A stretch of DNA of 64,000 bases from Siphlonurus alternatus (GCA_949825025.1 OX463788.1:186001-250000); one strand, 5' to 3'; positions 1 to 14,213 are shown, numbered from the stretch's first letter. Program-made: numbers and translations. The notes: generated by a model not told the origin, from the sequence alone.

Positions 1-3000
1 AGGTGGAAATTTATTAAAAAAAATCAACGATCCTCGGTATAAAAAAATTTTTAGGGAACGAAGTAAACGTCGTGCCTGTTACTGACACATCTCAGATTAT
101 AGGTAACAACATCTCTTAAATGAATCCGTAAAAAAATTTGATGAAAGCAGGGGATAAAGGAACAATTTTGTCTTGGAGGTGGAAATTTATTAAAAAAAAT
201 CAACGATCCTCGGTATAAAAAAATTTCTAGGGAACGAAAGAAACGTCGTGCTTGTTACTGACACATCACAGATTATAGGACACAACGTCCTCAACGTCCT
301 TTAAATGAATCCGTAAAAAAATTTGATGAAACCAGGGGATAAAGGAACAATTTTGTCTTGGAGTTGGAAATTTATTAAAAAAAATCAACGATCCTCGGCA
401 TTAAAAAATTTCTAGGGAACGAAGTAAACGTCGTGCCAGTTACTGACACATCACAGATTATAGGTAACAACATCCTTTAAATGAATCCGTAAAAAAATTA
501 GATGAAACCAGGGGATAAAGGAACAATTTTGTCTTGGAGGTGGAAATTTATTAAAAAAAATCAACGATCCTCGGTATAAAAAAATTTCTAGGGAATGAAG
601 TGTACGTCGTGCCGGTTACTGACACATCACAGATTATAGGTAACAACATCTTTTAAATGAATCCGTAAAAAAATTTGATGAAACCAGGGAATAAAGGAAC
701 AATTTTGTCTTGGAGGTGGAAATTTATTAAAAAAATCAACGATCCTCGGTATAAAAAAATTTCTAGGGAACGAAGTGTACGTCGTGCCAGTTACTGACAC
801 ATCACAGATTATATTTAACAACATCTTTTAAATGAATCCGTAAAAAAAAGTTGATGAAACCAGGGGATAAAGGAACAATTTTGTCTTGGAGGTGGAAATT
901 TATTAAAAAAAATCAACGATCCTCGGTATAAAAAATTTTCTAGGGTACGAGGTGTACGTCGTGCCAGTTACTGACACATCACAGATTATAGGTAACAACA
1001 TCCTATAAATGAATCCGTAAAAAAATTTGATGAAACCAGGGGATAAAGGAACAATTATGTCTTGGAGGTGGAAATTTATTAAAAAAAATCAACGATCCTC
1101 GGCATAAAAAAATTTCTAGGGAACGAAGTAAACGTCGTGCCAGTTACTGACACATCACAGATTATAGGTAACAACATCTTTTAAATGAATCCGTAAAAAA
1201 ATTTGATGAAACCAGGGGATAAAGGAACAATTTTGTCTTGGAGGTGGAAATTTATTAAAAAAAATCAATGATCCTCGGTATAAAAAAATTTCTAGGGAAT
1301 GAAGTGTACGTCGTGCCGGTTACTGACACATCACAGATTATAGGTAGCAACATCTTTTAAATGAATCCGTAAAAGAATTTTATGAAACCAGGGAATAAAG
1401 GAACAATTTTGTCTTGGAGGTGGAAATTTATTAATAAAAATCAACGATCCTCGGTATAAAAAAATTTCTAGGGAACGAAGTAAACGTCGTGCTTGTTACT
1501 GACACATCACAGATTATAGGACACAACGTCATTTAAATGAATCCGTAAAAAAATTTGATGAAACCAGGGGATAAAGGAACAATTTTGTCTTAAAGGTGGA
1601 AATTTATTAAAAAAAAATCAACGATCCTCGGTATAAAAAAATTTCTAGGGTACGAAGTGTACGTCGTGCCAGTTACTAATACATCACAGGTTATAGGTAA
1701 TAACACCCTTTTAATGAATCCGTAAAAAAATTTGATGAAACCAGGGAATAAAGGAATAATTTTGTCTTGGAGGTGGAAATTTATTAAAAAAAATCAACGA
1801 TCCTCGGCATAAAAAAATTTCTAGGGAACGAAGTAAACGTCGTGCCAGTTACTGACACATCACAGATTATAGGTAACAACATCTTTTAAATGAATCCGTA
1901 AAAAAATTTGATGAAACCAGGGGATAAAGGAACAATTTTGTCTTGGAGGTGGAAATTTATTAAAAAAAATCAACGATCCTCGGTATAAAAAAATTTCTAG
2001 GGAATGAAGTGTACGTCGTGCCGGTTACTGACACATCACAGATTATAGGTAACAAAATCTTTTAAATGAATCCGTAAAAAAATTTGATGAAACCAGGAAA
2101 TAAAGGAACAATTTTGTCTTGGAGGTGGAAATTTATTAATAAAATCAACGATCCTCGGTATAAAAAAATTTCTAGGGAACGAAGTGTACGTCGTGCCAGT
2201 TACTGACACATCACAGATTATAGGTAACAACATCTTTTAAATGAATCCGTAAAAAAAGTGGATGAAATCAGAAGATAAAGGAACAATTTTGTCTTGGAGG
2301 TGGAAATTTATTAAAAAAAATTCAACGATCCTCGGTATAAAAAATTTTTTAGGGAACGAAGTAAACGTCGTGCCTGTTACTGACACATCTCAGATTATAG
2401 GTAACAACATCTCTTAAATGAATCCGTAAAAAAATTTGATGAAAGCAGGGGATAAAGGAACAATTTTGTCTTGGAGGTGGAAATTTATTAAAAAAAATCA
2501 GCGATCCTCGGTATAAAAAAATTTCTAGGGAACGAAGTAAACGTCGTGCTTGTTACTGACACATCACAGATTATAGGACACAACGTCATTTAAATGAATC
2601 CGTAAAAAAAATTGATGAAACCAGGGGATAAAGGAACAATTTTGTCTTGAAGGTGGAAATTTATTAAAAAAAATCAACGATTCTCGGTATAAAAAAATTT
2701 CTAGGGTACGAAGTGTACGTCGTGCCAGTTACTAACACATCAAAGATTATAGGTAATAACACCCTTTAAATGAATCCGTAAAAAAATTTGATGAAACCAG
2801 GGAATAAAGGAATAATTTTGTCTTGGAGGTGGAAATTTATTAAAAAAAATCAACGATCCTCGGCATAAAAAAATTTCTAGGGAACGAAGTAAACGTCGTG
2901 CCAGTTACTGACACATCACAGATTATAGGTAACAACATCTTTTAAATGAATCCGTAAAAAAATTAGATGAAACCAGGGGATAAAGGAACAATTTTGTCTT

Positions 3001-6000
3001 GGAGGTGGAAATTTATTAAAAAATCAACGATCCTCGGTATAAAAAAATTTCTAGGGAATGAAGTGTACGTCGTGCCGGTTACTGACACATCACAGATTAT
3101 AGGTAACAACATCTTTTAAATGAATCCGTAAAAAAATTTGATGAAACCAGGGAATAAAGGAACAATTTTGTCTTGGAGGTGGAAATTTATTAAAAAAATC
3201 AACGATCCTCGGTATAAAAAAATTTCTAGGGAACGAAGTGTACGTCGTGCCAGTTACTGACACATCACAGATTATATTTAACAACATCTTTTAAATGAAT
3301 CCGTAAAAAAAAGTTGATGAAACCAGGGGATAAAGGAACAATTTTGTCTTGGAGGTGGAAATTTATTAAAAAAAATCAACGATCCTCGGTATAAAAAATT
3401 TTCTAGGGTACGAGGTGTACGTCGTGCCAGTTACTGACACATCACAGATTATAGGTAACAACATCCTATAAATGAATCCGTAAAAAAATTTGATGAAACC
3501 AGGGGATAAAGGAACAATTATGTCTTGGAGGTGAAAATTTATTAAAAAAAATCAACGATCCTCGGCATAAAAAAATTTCTAGGGAACGAAGTAAACGTCG
3601 TGCCAGTTACTGACACATCACAGATTATAGGTAACAACATCTTTTAAATGAATCCGTAAAAAAATTTGATGAAACCAGGGGATAAAGGAACAATTTTGTC
3701 TTGGAGGTGGAAATTTATTAAAAAAAATCAATGATCCTCGGTATAAAAAAATTTCTAGGGAATGAAGTGTACGTCGTGCCGGTTACTGACACATCACAGA
3801 TTATAGGTAGCAACATCTTTTAAATGAATCCGTAAAAAAATTTGATGAAACCAGGGAATAAAGGAACAATTTTGTCTTGGAGGTGGAAATTTATTAATAA
3901 AAATCAACGATCCTCGGTATAAAAAAATTTCTAGGGAACGAAGTAAACGTCGTGCTTGTTACTGACACATCACAGATTATAGGACACAACGTCATTTAAA
4001 TGAATCCGTAAAAAAATTTGATGAAACCAGGGGATAAAGGAACAATTTTGTCTTAAAGGTGGAAATTTATTAAAAAAAAATCAACGATCCTCGGTATAAA
4101 AAAATTTCTAGGGTACGAAGTGTACGTCGTGCCAGTTACTAATACATCACAGATTATAGGTAATAACACCCTTTTAATGAATCCGTAAAAAAATTTGATG
4201 AAACCAGGGAATAAAGGAATAATTTTGTCTTGGAGGTGATAATTTATTAAAAAAAATCAACGATCCTCGGCATAAAAAAATTTCTAGGGAACGAAATAAA
4301 CGTCGTGCCAGTTACTGACACATCACAGATTATAGGTAACAACATCCTTTAAATGAATCCGTAAAAAAATTAGATGAAACCAGGGGATAAAGGAACAATT
4401 TTGTCTTGGAGGTGGAAATTTATTAAAAAAAATCAACGATCCTCGGTATAAAAAAATTTCTAGGGAATGAAGTGTACGTCGTGCCGGTTACTGACACATC
4501 ACAGATTATAGGTAACAACATCTTTTAAATGAATCCGTAAAAAAATTTGATGAAACCAGGAAATAAAGGAACAATTTTGTCTTGGAGGTGGAAATTTATT
4601 AAAAAAATCAACGATCCTCGGTATAAAAAAATTTCTAGGGAACGAAGTGTACGTCGTGCCAGTTACTGACACATCACAGATTATAGGTAACAACATCTTT
4701 TAAATGAATCCGTAAAAAAAGTGGATGAAATCAGAAGATAAAGGAACAATTTTGTCTTGGAGGTGGAAATTTATTAAAAAAAAATCAACGATCCTCGGTA
4801 TAAAAAATTTTTTAGGGAACGAAGTAAACGTCGTGCCTGTTACTGACACATCTCAGATTATAGGTAACAACATCTCTTAAATGAATCCGTAAAAAAATTT
4901 GATGAAAGCAGGGGATAAAGGAACAATTTTGTCTTGGAGGTGGAAATTTATTAAAAAAAATCAGCGATCCTCGGTATAAAAAAATTTCTAGGGAACGAAG
5001 TAAACGTCGTGCTTGTTACTGACACATCACAGATTATAGGACACAACGTCATTTAAATGAATCCGTAAAAAAATTTGATGAAACCAGGGGATAAAGGAAC
5101 AATTTTGTCTTGAAGGTGGAAATTTATTAAAAAAAATCAACGATTCTCGGTATAAAAAAATTTCTAGGGTACGAAGTGTACGTCGTGCCAGTTACTAACA
5201 CATCAAAGATTATAGGTAATAACACCCTTTAAATGAATCCGTAAAAAAATTTGATGAAACCAGGGAATAAAGGAATAATTTTGTCTTGGAGGTGGAAATT
5301 TATTAAAAAAAATCAACGATCCTCGGTATAAAAAAATTTCTAGGGAACGAAGTAAACGTCGTGCCAGTTACTGACACATCACAGATTATAGGTAACAACA
5401 TCCTTTAAATGAATCCGTAAAAAAATTAGATGAAACCAGGGGATAAAGGAACAATTTTGTCTTGGAGGTGGAAATTTATTAAAAAAAATCAACGATCCTC
5501 GGTATAAAAAAATTTCTAGGGAATGAAGTGTACGTCGTGCCGGTTACTGACACATCACAGATTATAGGTAACAACATCTTTTAAATGAATCCGTAAAAAA
5601 AATTGATGAAACCAGGGAATAAAGGAACAATTTTGTCTTGGAGGTGGAAATTTATTAAAAAAATCAACGATCCTCGGTATAAAAAAATTTCTAGGGAACG
5701 AAGTGTACGTCGTGCCAGTTACTGACACATCACAGATTATATTTAACAACATCTTTTAAATGAATCCGTAAAAAAAAGTTGATGAAACCAGGGGATAAAG
5801 GAACAATTTTGTCTTGGAGGTGGAAATTTATTAAAAAAAATCAACGATCCTCGGTATAAAAAATTTTCTAGGGTACGAGGTGTACGTCGTGCCAGTTACT
5901 GACACATCACAGATTATAGGTAACAACATCCTATAAATGAATCCGTAAAAAAATTTGATGAAACCAGGGGATAAAGGAACAATTATGTCTTGGAGGTGGA

Positions 6001-9000
6001 AATTTATTAAAAAAAATCAACGATCCTCGGCATAAAAAAAATTCTAGGGAACGAAGTAAACGTCGTGCCAGTTACTGACACATCACAGATTATAGGTAAC
6101 AACATCCTTTAAATGAATCCGTAAAAAAAATTTAATGAAACCAGGGGATAAAGGAACAATTTTGTCTTGGAGGTGGAAATTTATTAAAAAAAATCAATGA
6201 TCCTCGGTATAAAAAAATTTCTAGGGAATGAAGTGTACGTCGTGCCGGTTACTGACACATCACAGATTATAGGTAGCAACATCTTTTAAATGAATCCGTA
6301 AAAAAATTTGATGAAACCAGGGAATAAAGGAACAATTTTGTCTTGGAGGTGGAAATTTATTAATAAAAATCAACGATCCTCGGTATAAAAAAATTTCTAG
6401 GGAACGAAGTAAACGTCGTGCTTGTTACTGACACATCACAGATTATAGGACACAACGTCATTTAAATGAATCCGTAAAAAAATTTGATGAAACCAGGGGA
6501 TAAAGGAACAATTTTGTCTTAAAGGTGGAAATTTATTAAAAAAAAATCAACGATCCTCGGTATAAAAAAATTTCTAGGGTACGAAGTGTACGTCGTGCCA
6601 GTTACTAATACATCACAGATTATAGGTAATAACACCCTTTTAATGAATCCGTAAAAAAATTTGATGAAACCAGGGAATAAAGGAATAATTTTGTCTTGGA
6701 GGTGGAAATTTATTAAAAAAAATCAACGATCCTCGGCATAAAAAAATTTCTAGGGAACGAAATAAACGTCGTGCCAGTTACTGACACATCACAGATTATA
6801 GGTATCAACATCCTTTAAATGAATCCGTAAAAAAATTAGATGAAACCAGGGGATAAAGGAACAATTTTGTCTTGGAGGTGGAAATTTATTAAAAAAAATC
6901 AACGATCCTCGGTATAAAAAAATTTCTAGGGAATGAAGTGTACGTCGTGCCGGTTACTGACACATCACAGATTATAGGTAACAACATCTTTTAAATGAAT
7001 CCGTAAAAAAATTTGATGAAACCAGGAAATAAAGGAACAATTTTGTCTTGGAGGTGGAAATTTATTAAAAAAATCAACGATCCGCGGTATAAAAAAATTT
7101 CTAGGGAACGAAGTGTACGTCGTGCCAGTTACTGACACATCACAGATTATAGGTAACAACATCTTTTAAATGAATCCGTAAAAAAAGTTGATGAAACCAG
7201 AAGATAAAGGAACAATTTTGTCTTGGAGGTGGAAATTTATTAAAAAAAAATCAACGATCCTCGGTATAAAAAATTTTTTAGGGAACGAAGTAAACGTCGT
7301 GCCTGTTACTGACACATCTCAGATTATAGGTAACAACATCTCTTAAATGAATCCGTAAAAAAATTTGATGAAAGCAGGGGATAAAGGAACAATTTTGTCT
7401 TGGAGGTGGAAATTTATTAAAAAAAATCAACGATCCTCGGTATAAAAAAATTTCTAGGGAACGAAGTAAACGTCGTGCTTGTTACTGACACATCACAGAT
7501 TATAGGACACAACGTCATTTAAATGAATCCGTAAAAAAATTTGATGAAACCAGGGGATAAAGGAACAATTTTGTCTTGAAGGTGGAAATTTATTAAAAAA
7601 AATCAACGATTCTCGGTATAAAAAAATTTCTAGGGTACGAAGTGTACGTCGTGCCAGTTACTAACACATCAAAGATTATAGGTAATAACACCCTTTAAAT
7701 GAATCCGTAAAAAAATTTGATGAAACCAGGGAATAAAGGAATAATTTTGTCTTGGAGGTGGAAATTTATTAAAAAAAATCAACGATCCTCGGCATAAAAA
7801 AATTTCTAGGGAACGAAGTAAACGTCGTGCCAGTTACTGACACATCACAGATTATAGGTATCAACATTTTTTAAATGAATCTGTAAAAAAATTTGATGAA
7901 ACCAGGGAGAAAAGGAACAATTTTGTCTTGGAGGTGGAAATTTATTAAAAAAATCAACGATCCTCGGTATAAAAAAATTTCTAGGGAACGAAGTGTACGT
8001 CGTGCAAGTTACTGACACATCACAGATTATATTTAACAACATCTTTCAAATGAATCCGTAAAAAAAGTTGATGAAACCAGGGGATAAAGGAACAATTTTG
8101 TCTTGGAGGTGGAAATTTATTAAAAAAAATTAACGATCCTCGGTATAAAAAAATTTCTAGGGTACGAAGTGTACGTCGTGCCAGTTACTGACACATCACA
8201 GATTATAGGTAACAACATCCTATAAATGAATCCGTAAAAAAATTTGATGAAACCAGGGGATAAAGGAACAATTATGTCTTGGAGGTGGAAATTTATTAAA
8301 AAAAATCAACGATCCTCGGCATAAAAAAATTTCTAGGGAACGAAGTAAACGTCGTGCCAGTTACTGACACATCACAGATTATAGGTAACAACATCCTTTA
8401 AATGAATCCGTAAAAAAATTTGATGAAACCAGGGGATAAAGGAACAATTTTGTCTTGGAGGTGGAAATTTAATAAAAAAAAATCAATGATCCTCGGTATA
8501 AAAAAATTTCTAGGGAATGAAGTGTACGTCGTGCCGGTTACTGATATATCACAGATTATAGGTAGCAACATCTTTTAAATGAATCCGTAAAAAAATTTGA
8601 TGAAACCAGGGAATAAAGGAACAATTTTGTCTTGGAGGTGGAAATTTATTAAAAAAAAATCAACGATCCTCGGTATAAAAAAAATTCTAGGGAACGAAGT
8701 AAACGTCGTGCTTGTTACTGACACATCACAGATTATAGGACACAACGTCATTTAAATGAATCCGTAAAAAAATTTGATGAAACCAGGGGATAAAGGAACA
8801 ATTTTGTCTTGGAGGTGGAAATTTATTAAAAAAAATCAACGATCCTCGGCATAAAAAAATTTCTAGGGAACGAAGTGTACGTCGTGCCAGTTACTGACAC
8901 ATCACAGATTATAAGTAACAACATCTTTTAAATGAATCCGTAAAAAAAATTGATGAAACCAGGGGATAAAGGAACAATTTTGTCTTGGAGGTGGAAATTT

Positions 9001-9672
9001 ATTAAAAAAAATCAACGATCCTCGGTATAAAAAAATTTCTAGGGTACGAAGTGTACGTCGTGCCAGTTACTGATACATTACAGATTATAGGAAACAACAT
9101 CCTTTAAATGAATCCGTAAAAAATCTTGATGAATCCAGGGGATAAAGGAACAATTATGTCTTGGAGGTGGAAATTTATTAAAAAAAATCAAGGATCCTCG
9201 GCATAAAAAAATTTCTAGGGAACGAAGTAAACGTCGTGCCAGTTACTGACACATCACAGATTATAGGTAGCAACATCCTTTAAATGAATCCGTAAAAAAA
9301 TTTGATGAAACCAGGGGATAAAGGAACAATTTTGTCTTGGAGGTGGAAATTTATTAAAAAAAATCAATGATCCTCGGTATAAAAAAATTTCTAGGGAATG
9401 AAGTGTACGTCGTGCCGGTTACTGACACATCACAGATTATAGGTAACAACATCTTTTAAATGAATCCGTAAAAAAATTTGATGAAACCAGGGAATAAAGG
9501 AACAATTTTATCTTGGAGGTGGATATTTATTAAAAAAATCAACGATCCTCGGTATAAAAAAATTTCTAGAGAACGAAGTGTACGTCGTGCCAGTTACTGA
9601 CACATCACAGATTATAGGTAATACATTCTTTAAATGAATCCGTAAAAAAGTTTGATGAAACCAGGGGATAAA
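1..9672 (+). repeat. 176-bp satellite array, block A
   Basis: Head-to-tail monomers of about 176 bp, all in one orientation. Each reads, in order: GTCTTGGAGGTGGAAATT, an A8 tract, CAACGATCCTCGG, an A7TTT tract, CTAGGGAACGAAG, ACGTCGTGCC, TTACTGACACATCACAG, TTTAAATGAATCCG, a second A7TTT tract, GATGAAACCAGGG. Variation is concentrated at the bases around GAAGT(AA/GT)ACG and after ATTATAGG. The segment from GTCTTGG to CCTCGG is nearly invariant. No gene is supported. Short minus-strand open frames of about 65 codons are read-through of one to one and a half monomers. The block ends where element E1 is inserted, in the GGGATAAA part of a monomer. A pericentromeric or centromeric location is an inference. 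Confidence 0.97.
1..9672 (+). repeat. Higher-order repeat A: 14-mer of about 2464 bp
   Basis: A diagnostic monomer with GATGAAAGCAGGG and CATCTCTTAAATG recurs near 140, 2438, 4901 and 7368, giving spacings of about 2298, 2463 and 2467 bp. Other variant monomers repeat with the same shift, for example 627, 3090 and 5555, and 2036, 4499 and 6965. The first unit is one monomer short (13-mer). It also carries a 10-bp internal duplication, CAACGTCCTCAACGTCC, near 285-300. The last unit departs from the pattern after about 7.8 kb and is cut by E1. Units are almost identical to each other while monomers within a unit differ more, which is the hallmark of HOR amplification by unequal exchange or conversion. 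Confidence 0.9.
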
Positions 9673-10149
9673 CCCTTCTCGAAAAATAAGTCTAGTGGTC
9701 AAGTGGTTAACCACCTAAATTAAGTTGTCAACAGTAGATAGGAACCACCGCTCCTGGCGCAGCCACGCCCCCTTTCTTCCCCGCCCTCCCCTCCCTTCCT
9801 TTCCACCCCATCCTCCCTTCTTTTAACCCCCCTCTCCCTGCTTCTCCTTTCTTTGTAACAAATTCCTCTATTCCCCTGAATCCTTTTTTTATTTTTTTAT
9901 ATTTGTGACGTCAGTGAAACTCTCAATGAATATAGTATTTGTGTAGTATCTCATGAAATGATGTATATTTGTACTAAAATGTTAAGTCATTGTATAATGA
10001 ATATTTCATTATCATGGAATGAAGTACGTTTTAATTAAAAAATAATAAAAAATATTGCAATGGTAACCATGTTTTTTTTCCAAGGCTTAATCTAATATGT
10101 GTTCATATTTTAATCCTCTCATTAAAGAACACAAGCTGCTCACACAAGT

Positions 10150-10317
10150 ATGGCGTTTAATCGAGTGCAAGTGCTGAAATTAAAAATTTTAATAGATCCC
10201 TGTGATCAAATTGAATTAAGTATCGGGTTAGATGTGAATCATGGATTTGTTCCTCAAATACAAATCTATAAGAAAACAGTTAAGTCGATCTCGACGCTTT
10301 CAAATGACAACCAATAG
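10150..10317 (+). pseudogene. Short open frame in left arm of P (55 codons), function unknown
   Basis: ATG at 10150 opens a frame starting MAFNRVQVLKLKILIDP and continuing through a hydrophilic, gene-like stretch to YKKT, then stops at TAG 10315. The stop lies inside the TCGATCTCGACG repeat block, where this arm reads CAATAGG and the right arm CAAAAGG. The first 43 codons are the same in both arms, and arm symmetry alone explains that. Composition up to YKKT looks more like protein than the AT-rich remainder. It could be the first exon of a captured or ancestral gene ending near ACAGTTAAG, a weak donor candidate. I recognise no family, and it may be non-coding. Confidence 0.3.
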
Positions 10318-11523
10318 GATTGCAGTGTACTTTATAAGCCACGCCCTTACTCAGCACTATCCAGTGTATATCGGAAGAGTTTCAAATATTATTCTAAAAA
10401 ATTTATATTATATTTTAATAATATATTGTTGTTAAATGTGGGTAATATTATAATAATTATTATAAGTATGGGAGATTTTTCTTTGGTATATTATATACAC
10501 ACAAATACAATATATGTAGAAATCAAACAATTCTCTACTTATAAATATTTTATGTAACACAATAAAAAGTGGATTATATATTAACTACAATGTACTACAC
10601 ATCAGGTCTTTAAAATCATCTTTTTATCTGGCTGAAATTGAAAATTTTATTTTTGTTCCGACAATTAAACAATATTCAAAACCCTGCTTATTTTATGTTG
10701 AAAATGTTTTTTACATGGAGTGGATTGTAGAAACTGGTGTTAAAATGCATCAAACAGCGTGTTCTCACAAACAGTAAAAGTTCAAAACAACTGTTTTCTA
10801 TTTATTGTTTGCTGAAGGTTAGATACGAAAACACGTTATTTTCTTCATTGGAATAACAAATCGTGTCCAAAATATATACATTTAATGAAAAATACACGCT
10901 TCTTTCCCTCAGAAAATTATCTTTCTGTCATCAAGGCAACAATAGATGAGGTTATTCAATAATTTGGTTATTGACTTTAAAATTAAAAATACCATCGATC
11001 GACATTGTAAATTGAAAAAAGAAAATGCGGAGTGTGTTTCATTAAATTTATATGACGAAATTGAATTTTTGCAAATTTTTTTATTTCTTCTTTAATACAT
11101 TGCATTCTGTTCGTGCTACAAATTTTACTTGAATTATTGATATAGATTTTAAATGTTCAATTTCTCTTTTCATTATATAAATTTTTACCTTGCTTATATT
11201 TGCTTGTATTACAAGTGGAATAAAATTTATGTGTTGAATTGTTTAAATTAAAAAAAATATTATCTTTAATTACAAATTAAATTATGTTATTTTCATAACA
11301 TTATAATTAATTTATAGGCTTATATATTGAAATAATATATATTTTATTAAATCGTTTCACGTAAATCATATAGAATATAATGTGTAGCTAAATTTTTTAA
11401 CATTTGAAGACAACAAATATAATTTTTATTTCCAAAATATCTTTTCATTTATTTCAAATAAAAATAAAAAGAGCATAAAATAATGTAAGTATAAAATAAT
11501 AGGTGAAAAGGGCAGTTGTTTAT

Positions 11524-12428
11524 TCGATCTCGACGCTTTCAAATGACAACCAATAGGATTGCAGTGAATTTTTCTTTAGCCACGTCCTCACTTTGCACTA
11601 TCCAGTGTATATCGGAAGTGTTACAAATATATTTCTAAAAAATTTATATTATATTTTATTAATAAATTGTTATTAAATGTGGGTCAATTTTTACTATTAT
11701 AATTAATATTATACGTAAGGGAGATTTTTCTTTGATATATTATATACACACAAATATAATATATGTAGAAATCAAAATTTCTACATAATTTTCTGAATGA
11801 AAGAAGCATGTATTTTTCATTAAATGTATATATTTTGGACACAATTTGTCATTTCAATGGAGAAAATAACTTATTTCCCTTTCTAACCTTCAGCAAACAA
11901 TAATTAGAAAACAGTTAATTTGAACTTTTACTGCTTCTGAGAACACGCTGTTTCATGCATTTTAACACCAGTTTTTACAATCAGCTCCATGTAAAAACAT
12001 TTTCAACATAAGATAAGCAGGGTTTTAAAAATTGTTTAATTGTCGGAACAAAATAGAATTTTCAATTTGAGCCAGATAAAAAGATTTTTTATAGACCTGA
12101 TGGTAAGTACAATGTAGTTAATATATAATCCACTTTTTATTGTGTTACATAAAAATTTATATAAGTAGAGAATTGTTTGATTTCTACATATATTATATTT
12201 GTGTATATATAATATACCAAAGAAAAATCTCCTTTACTTATAATAAATATTATAATATTACAAATTGACCCACATTTAATAACAATATATTAATAAAAAA
12301 TAATATAAATTTTTTAGAATAATATTTGTAACACTTCCGATATACACTGGATAGTGCAGAATGAGGGTGTGGCTTATAAAATACACTGCAATCCTATATT
12401 GGTTGTCATTTGAAAGCGTCGAGATCGA
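11524..12428. mobile_element. Inner foldback block, an internally deleted copy of P's own core
   Basis: The motif TCGATCTCGACGCTTTCAAA and the roughly 20 bp after it occur four times in P: forward from 10285 and 11524, inverted ending at 12428 and 13665. The inner 905-bp block equals about 255 bp of the left part of the larger 10285-13665 core joined to about 640 bp of its right part (11790-12428 parallels ~13030-13665). It therefore looks like a deletion derivative of the same family nested at the centre of a full-length copy. Flanking TTTAT and ATAAA are mirror images, so target duplication cannot be separated from arm symmetry. Confidence 0.7.
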
Positions 12429-13392
12429 ATAAACAAGTGCCTTTTTCACCTATTTTTTTATACTTACATTATCTTATGCCCTTTTTATTTTAATTTGAAA
12501 TTATGGAAATTATTTTTTGGAATTAAAATTATATTTATTTTGTTCCCTTCAAATGTTAAAAAATTAAGCTACACGTTATATTCTATATGATTTACGTGAA
12601 ACGATCTAATAAAATATATAGTATTTCAATATATAAGCCTATAAATTGACTATTAGGGTATAAAAATAACATAATTTAATTTGTAATGAAAGATATTTTT
12701 TTCTATAATTTAAACAATTCAACACATAAATTTTATTCCACTTGTAATATAAGCAAAAATTAGCAAGGTAAAATTTTTATTATGATAAGAGAAATCGAAC
12801 ATTTAAAATCTATATCAATAATTCAAGTAAAATTTGTAGCAGGAACAGAATGCAATGTGTTAAAGAAGTAATAAATTTTTTTGCAACATTTCAATTTCGT
12901 CATAAAAATTTAATGAAACACACTCCGCATTCTCTTTTTTCGCTTTACAATGTCGTTGATATTTTTATTTTACGTTTAATAACCAAATTATTGAATAATC
13001 TCATCCATTGTCGCCTTGATGACAGAAGGAAAATTTTCTGAGGGAAAGAAGCGTGTATTTTTCATTAAATGTATATATTTTGGACACGATTTGTTATTCC
13101 AATGAAGAAAATAACGTGTTTTCGTATCTAACCTTCAGCAAACAATAAATAGAAAACAGTTGTTTTGAACTTTTACTGTTTGTGAGAACACGCTGTTTGA
13201 TGCATTTTAACACCAGTTTCTACAATCCGCTCCATGTAAAAAACATTTTCAACATAAAATAAGCAGGGTTTTGAATATTGTTTAATTGTCGGAACAAAAA
13301 TAAAATTTTCAATTTCAGCCAGATAAAAAGATGATTTTAAAGACCTGATGTGTAGTACATTGTAGTTAATATATAATCCACTTTTTATTGTG

Positions 13393-13800
13393 TTACATAA
13401 AATATTTATAAGTAGAGAATTGTTTGATTTCTACATATATTGTATTTGTGTGTATATAATATACCACAGAAAAATCTCCCATACTTATAATAATTATTAT
13501 AATATTACCCACATTTAACAACAATATATTATTAAAATATAATATAAATTTTTTAGAATAATATTTGAAACTCTTCCGATATACACTGGATAGTGCTGAG
13601 TAAGGGCGTGGCTTATAAAGTACACTGCAATCCTTTTGGTTGTCATTTGAAAGCGTCGAGATCGAATTAACTGTTTTCTTATAGATTTGTATTTGAGGAA
13701 CAAATCCATGATTCACATCTAACCCGATACTTAATTCAATTTGATCACAGGGATCTATTAAAATTTTTAATTTCAGCACTTGCACTCGATTAAACGCCAT
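13393..13800 (-). pseudogene. Open frame in right arm of P (135 codons), function unknown
   Basis: This is the mirror of the frame at 10150. It begins with the same MAFNRVQVLKLK start at 13800 but stays open for 135 codons because this arm lacks the in-frame TAG. After about residue 43 it runs through the repeat block and AT-rich arm, giving low-complexity sequence with an IIIIII run. The C-terminal two thirds are therefore unlikely to be real protein. No domain, signal peptide or catalytic motif is recognised. The best reading is a decayed or captured exon of about 43 codons followed by chance open sequence. Confidence 0.3.
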
Positions 13801-14213
13801 ACTTGCGTGAGCAGCTTGTGTTCTTTAATGAGAGGATTAAAATATGAACACATATCAGATTAAGCCTTGGAAAAAAACATGGTTGCTATTGCATTATTTT
13901 TTATTATTTAATTAAAATATACTTCAATACATGATAATGAAATATTCATTATACAATGACTTAACATTTTAGTACAAATATACATCATTTCATGAGATAC
14001 TACACAAATAGTATATTCATTGAGAGTTTCACTGACGTCACAAATACAAAAAAATAAAAAAAGGATTCAGGGGAATAGAGGAATTTGTTACAAAGAAAGG
14101 AGAAGCAGTGAGGGGGTAGTCAAAAGAGGGGGGGATGGAAAGGAAAGGAGGGGAGGGCGGGGAAGAAAGGGGGCGTGGCTGCGCCAGGAGCGGTGGTTCC
14201 TATCTACTGTCAA

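Larger units (their letters stand above)
9732..14209. mobile_element. Foldback element P (4.48 kb), inserted in E1
   Basis: This is a giant inverted repeat. It begins CAGTAGATAGGAACCACC and ends with the reverse complement. Arms of about 2.04 kb (9732 to ~11778, and ~12172 to 14209) match base for base over long stretches, including the polypyrimidine stretch after GCCACGCCCCC and a TGACGTCA site. TCAA is duplicated at 9728-9731 and 14210-14213. The same place in E2 (19543-19546) is the undisrupted GTTGTCAACCACT, which confirms both ends and the 4-bp duplication. The spacer of about 390 bp is itself a diverged copy of arm sequence. There is no recognisable transposase, so it is presumably mobilised in trans. 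Its superfamily is unassigned. Confidence 0.92.

Noticed and set aside
1..9672. CRISPR array
   Set aside because: Regular spacing, but whole 176-bp monomers are repeated with no unique spacers, and the context is eukaryotic.
12850..13041. 63-codon frame in the right arm of P
   Set aside because: AT-rich arm sequence with many arm-to-arm differences and no protein-like features or family.
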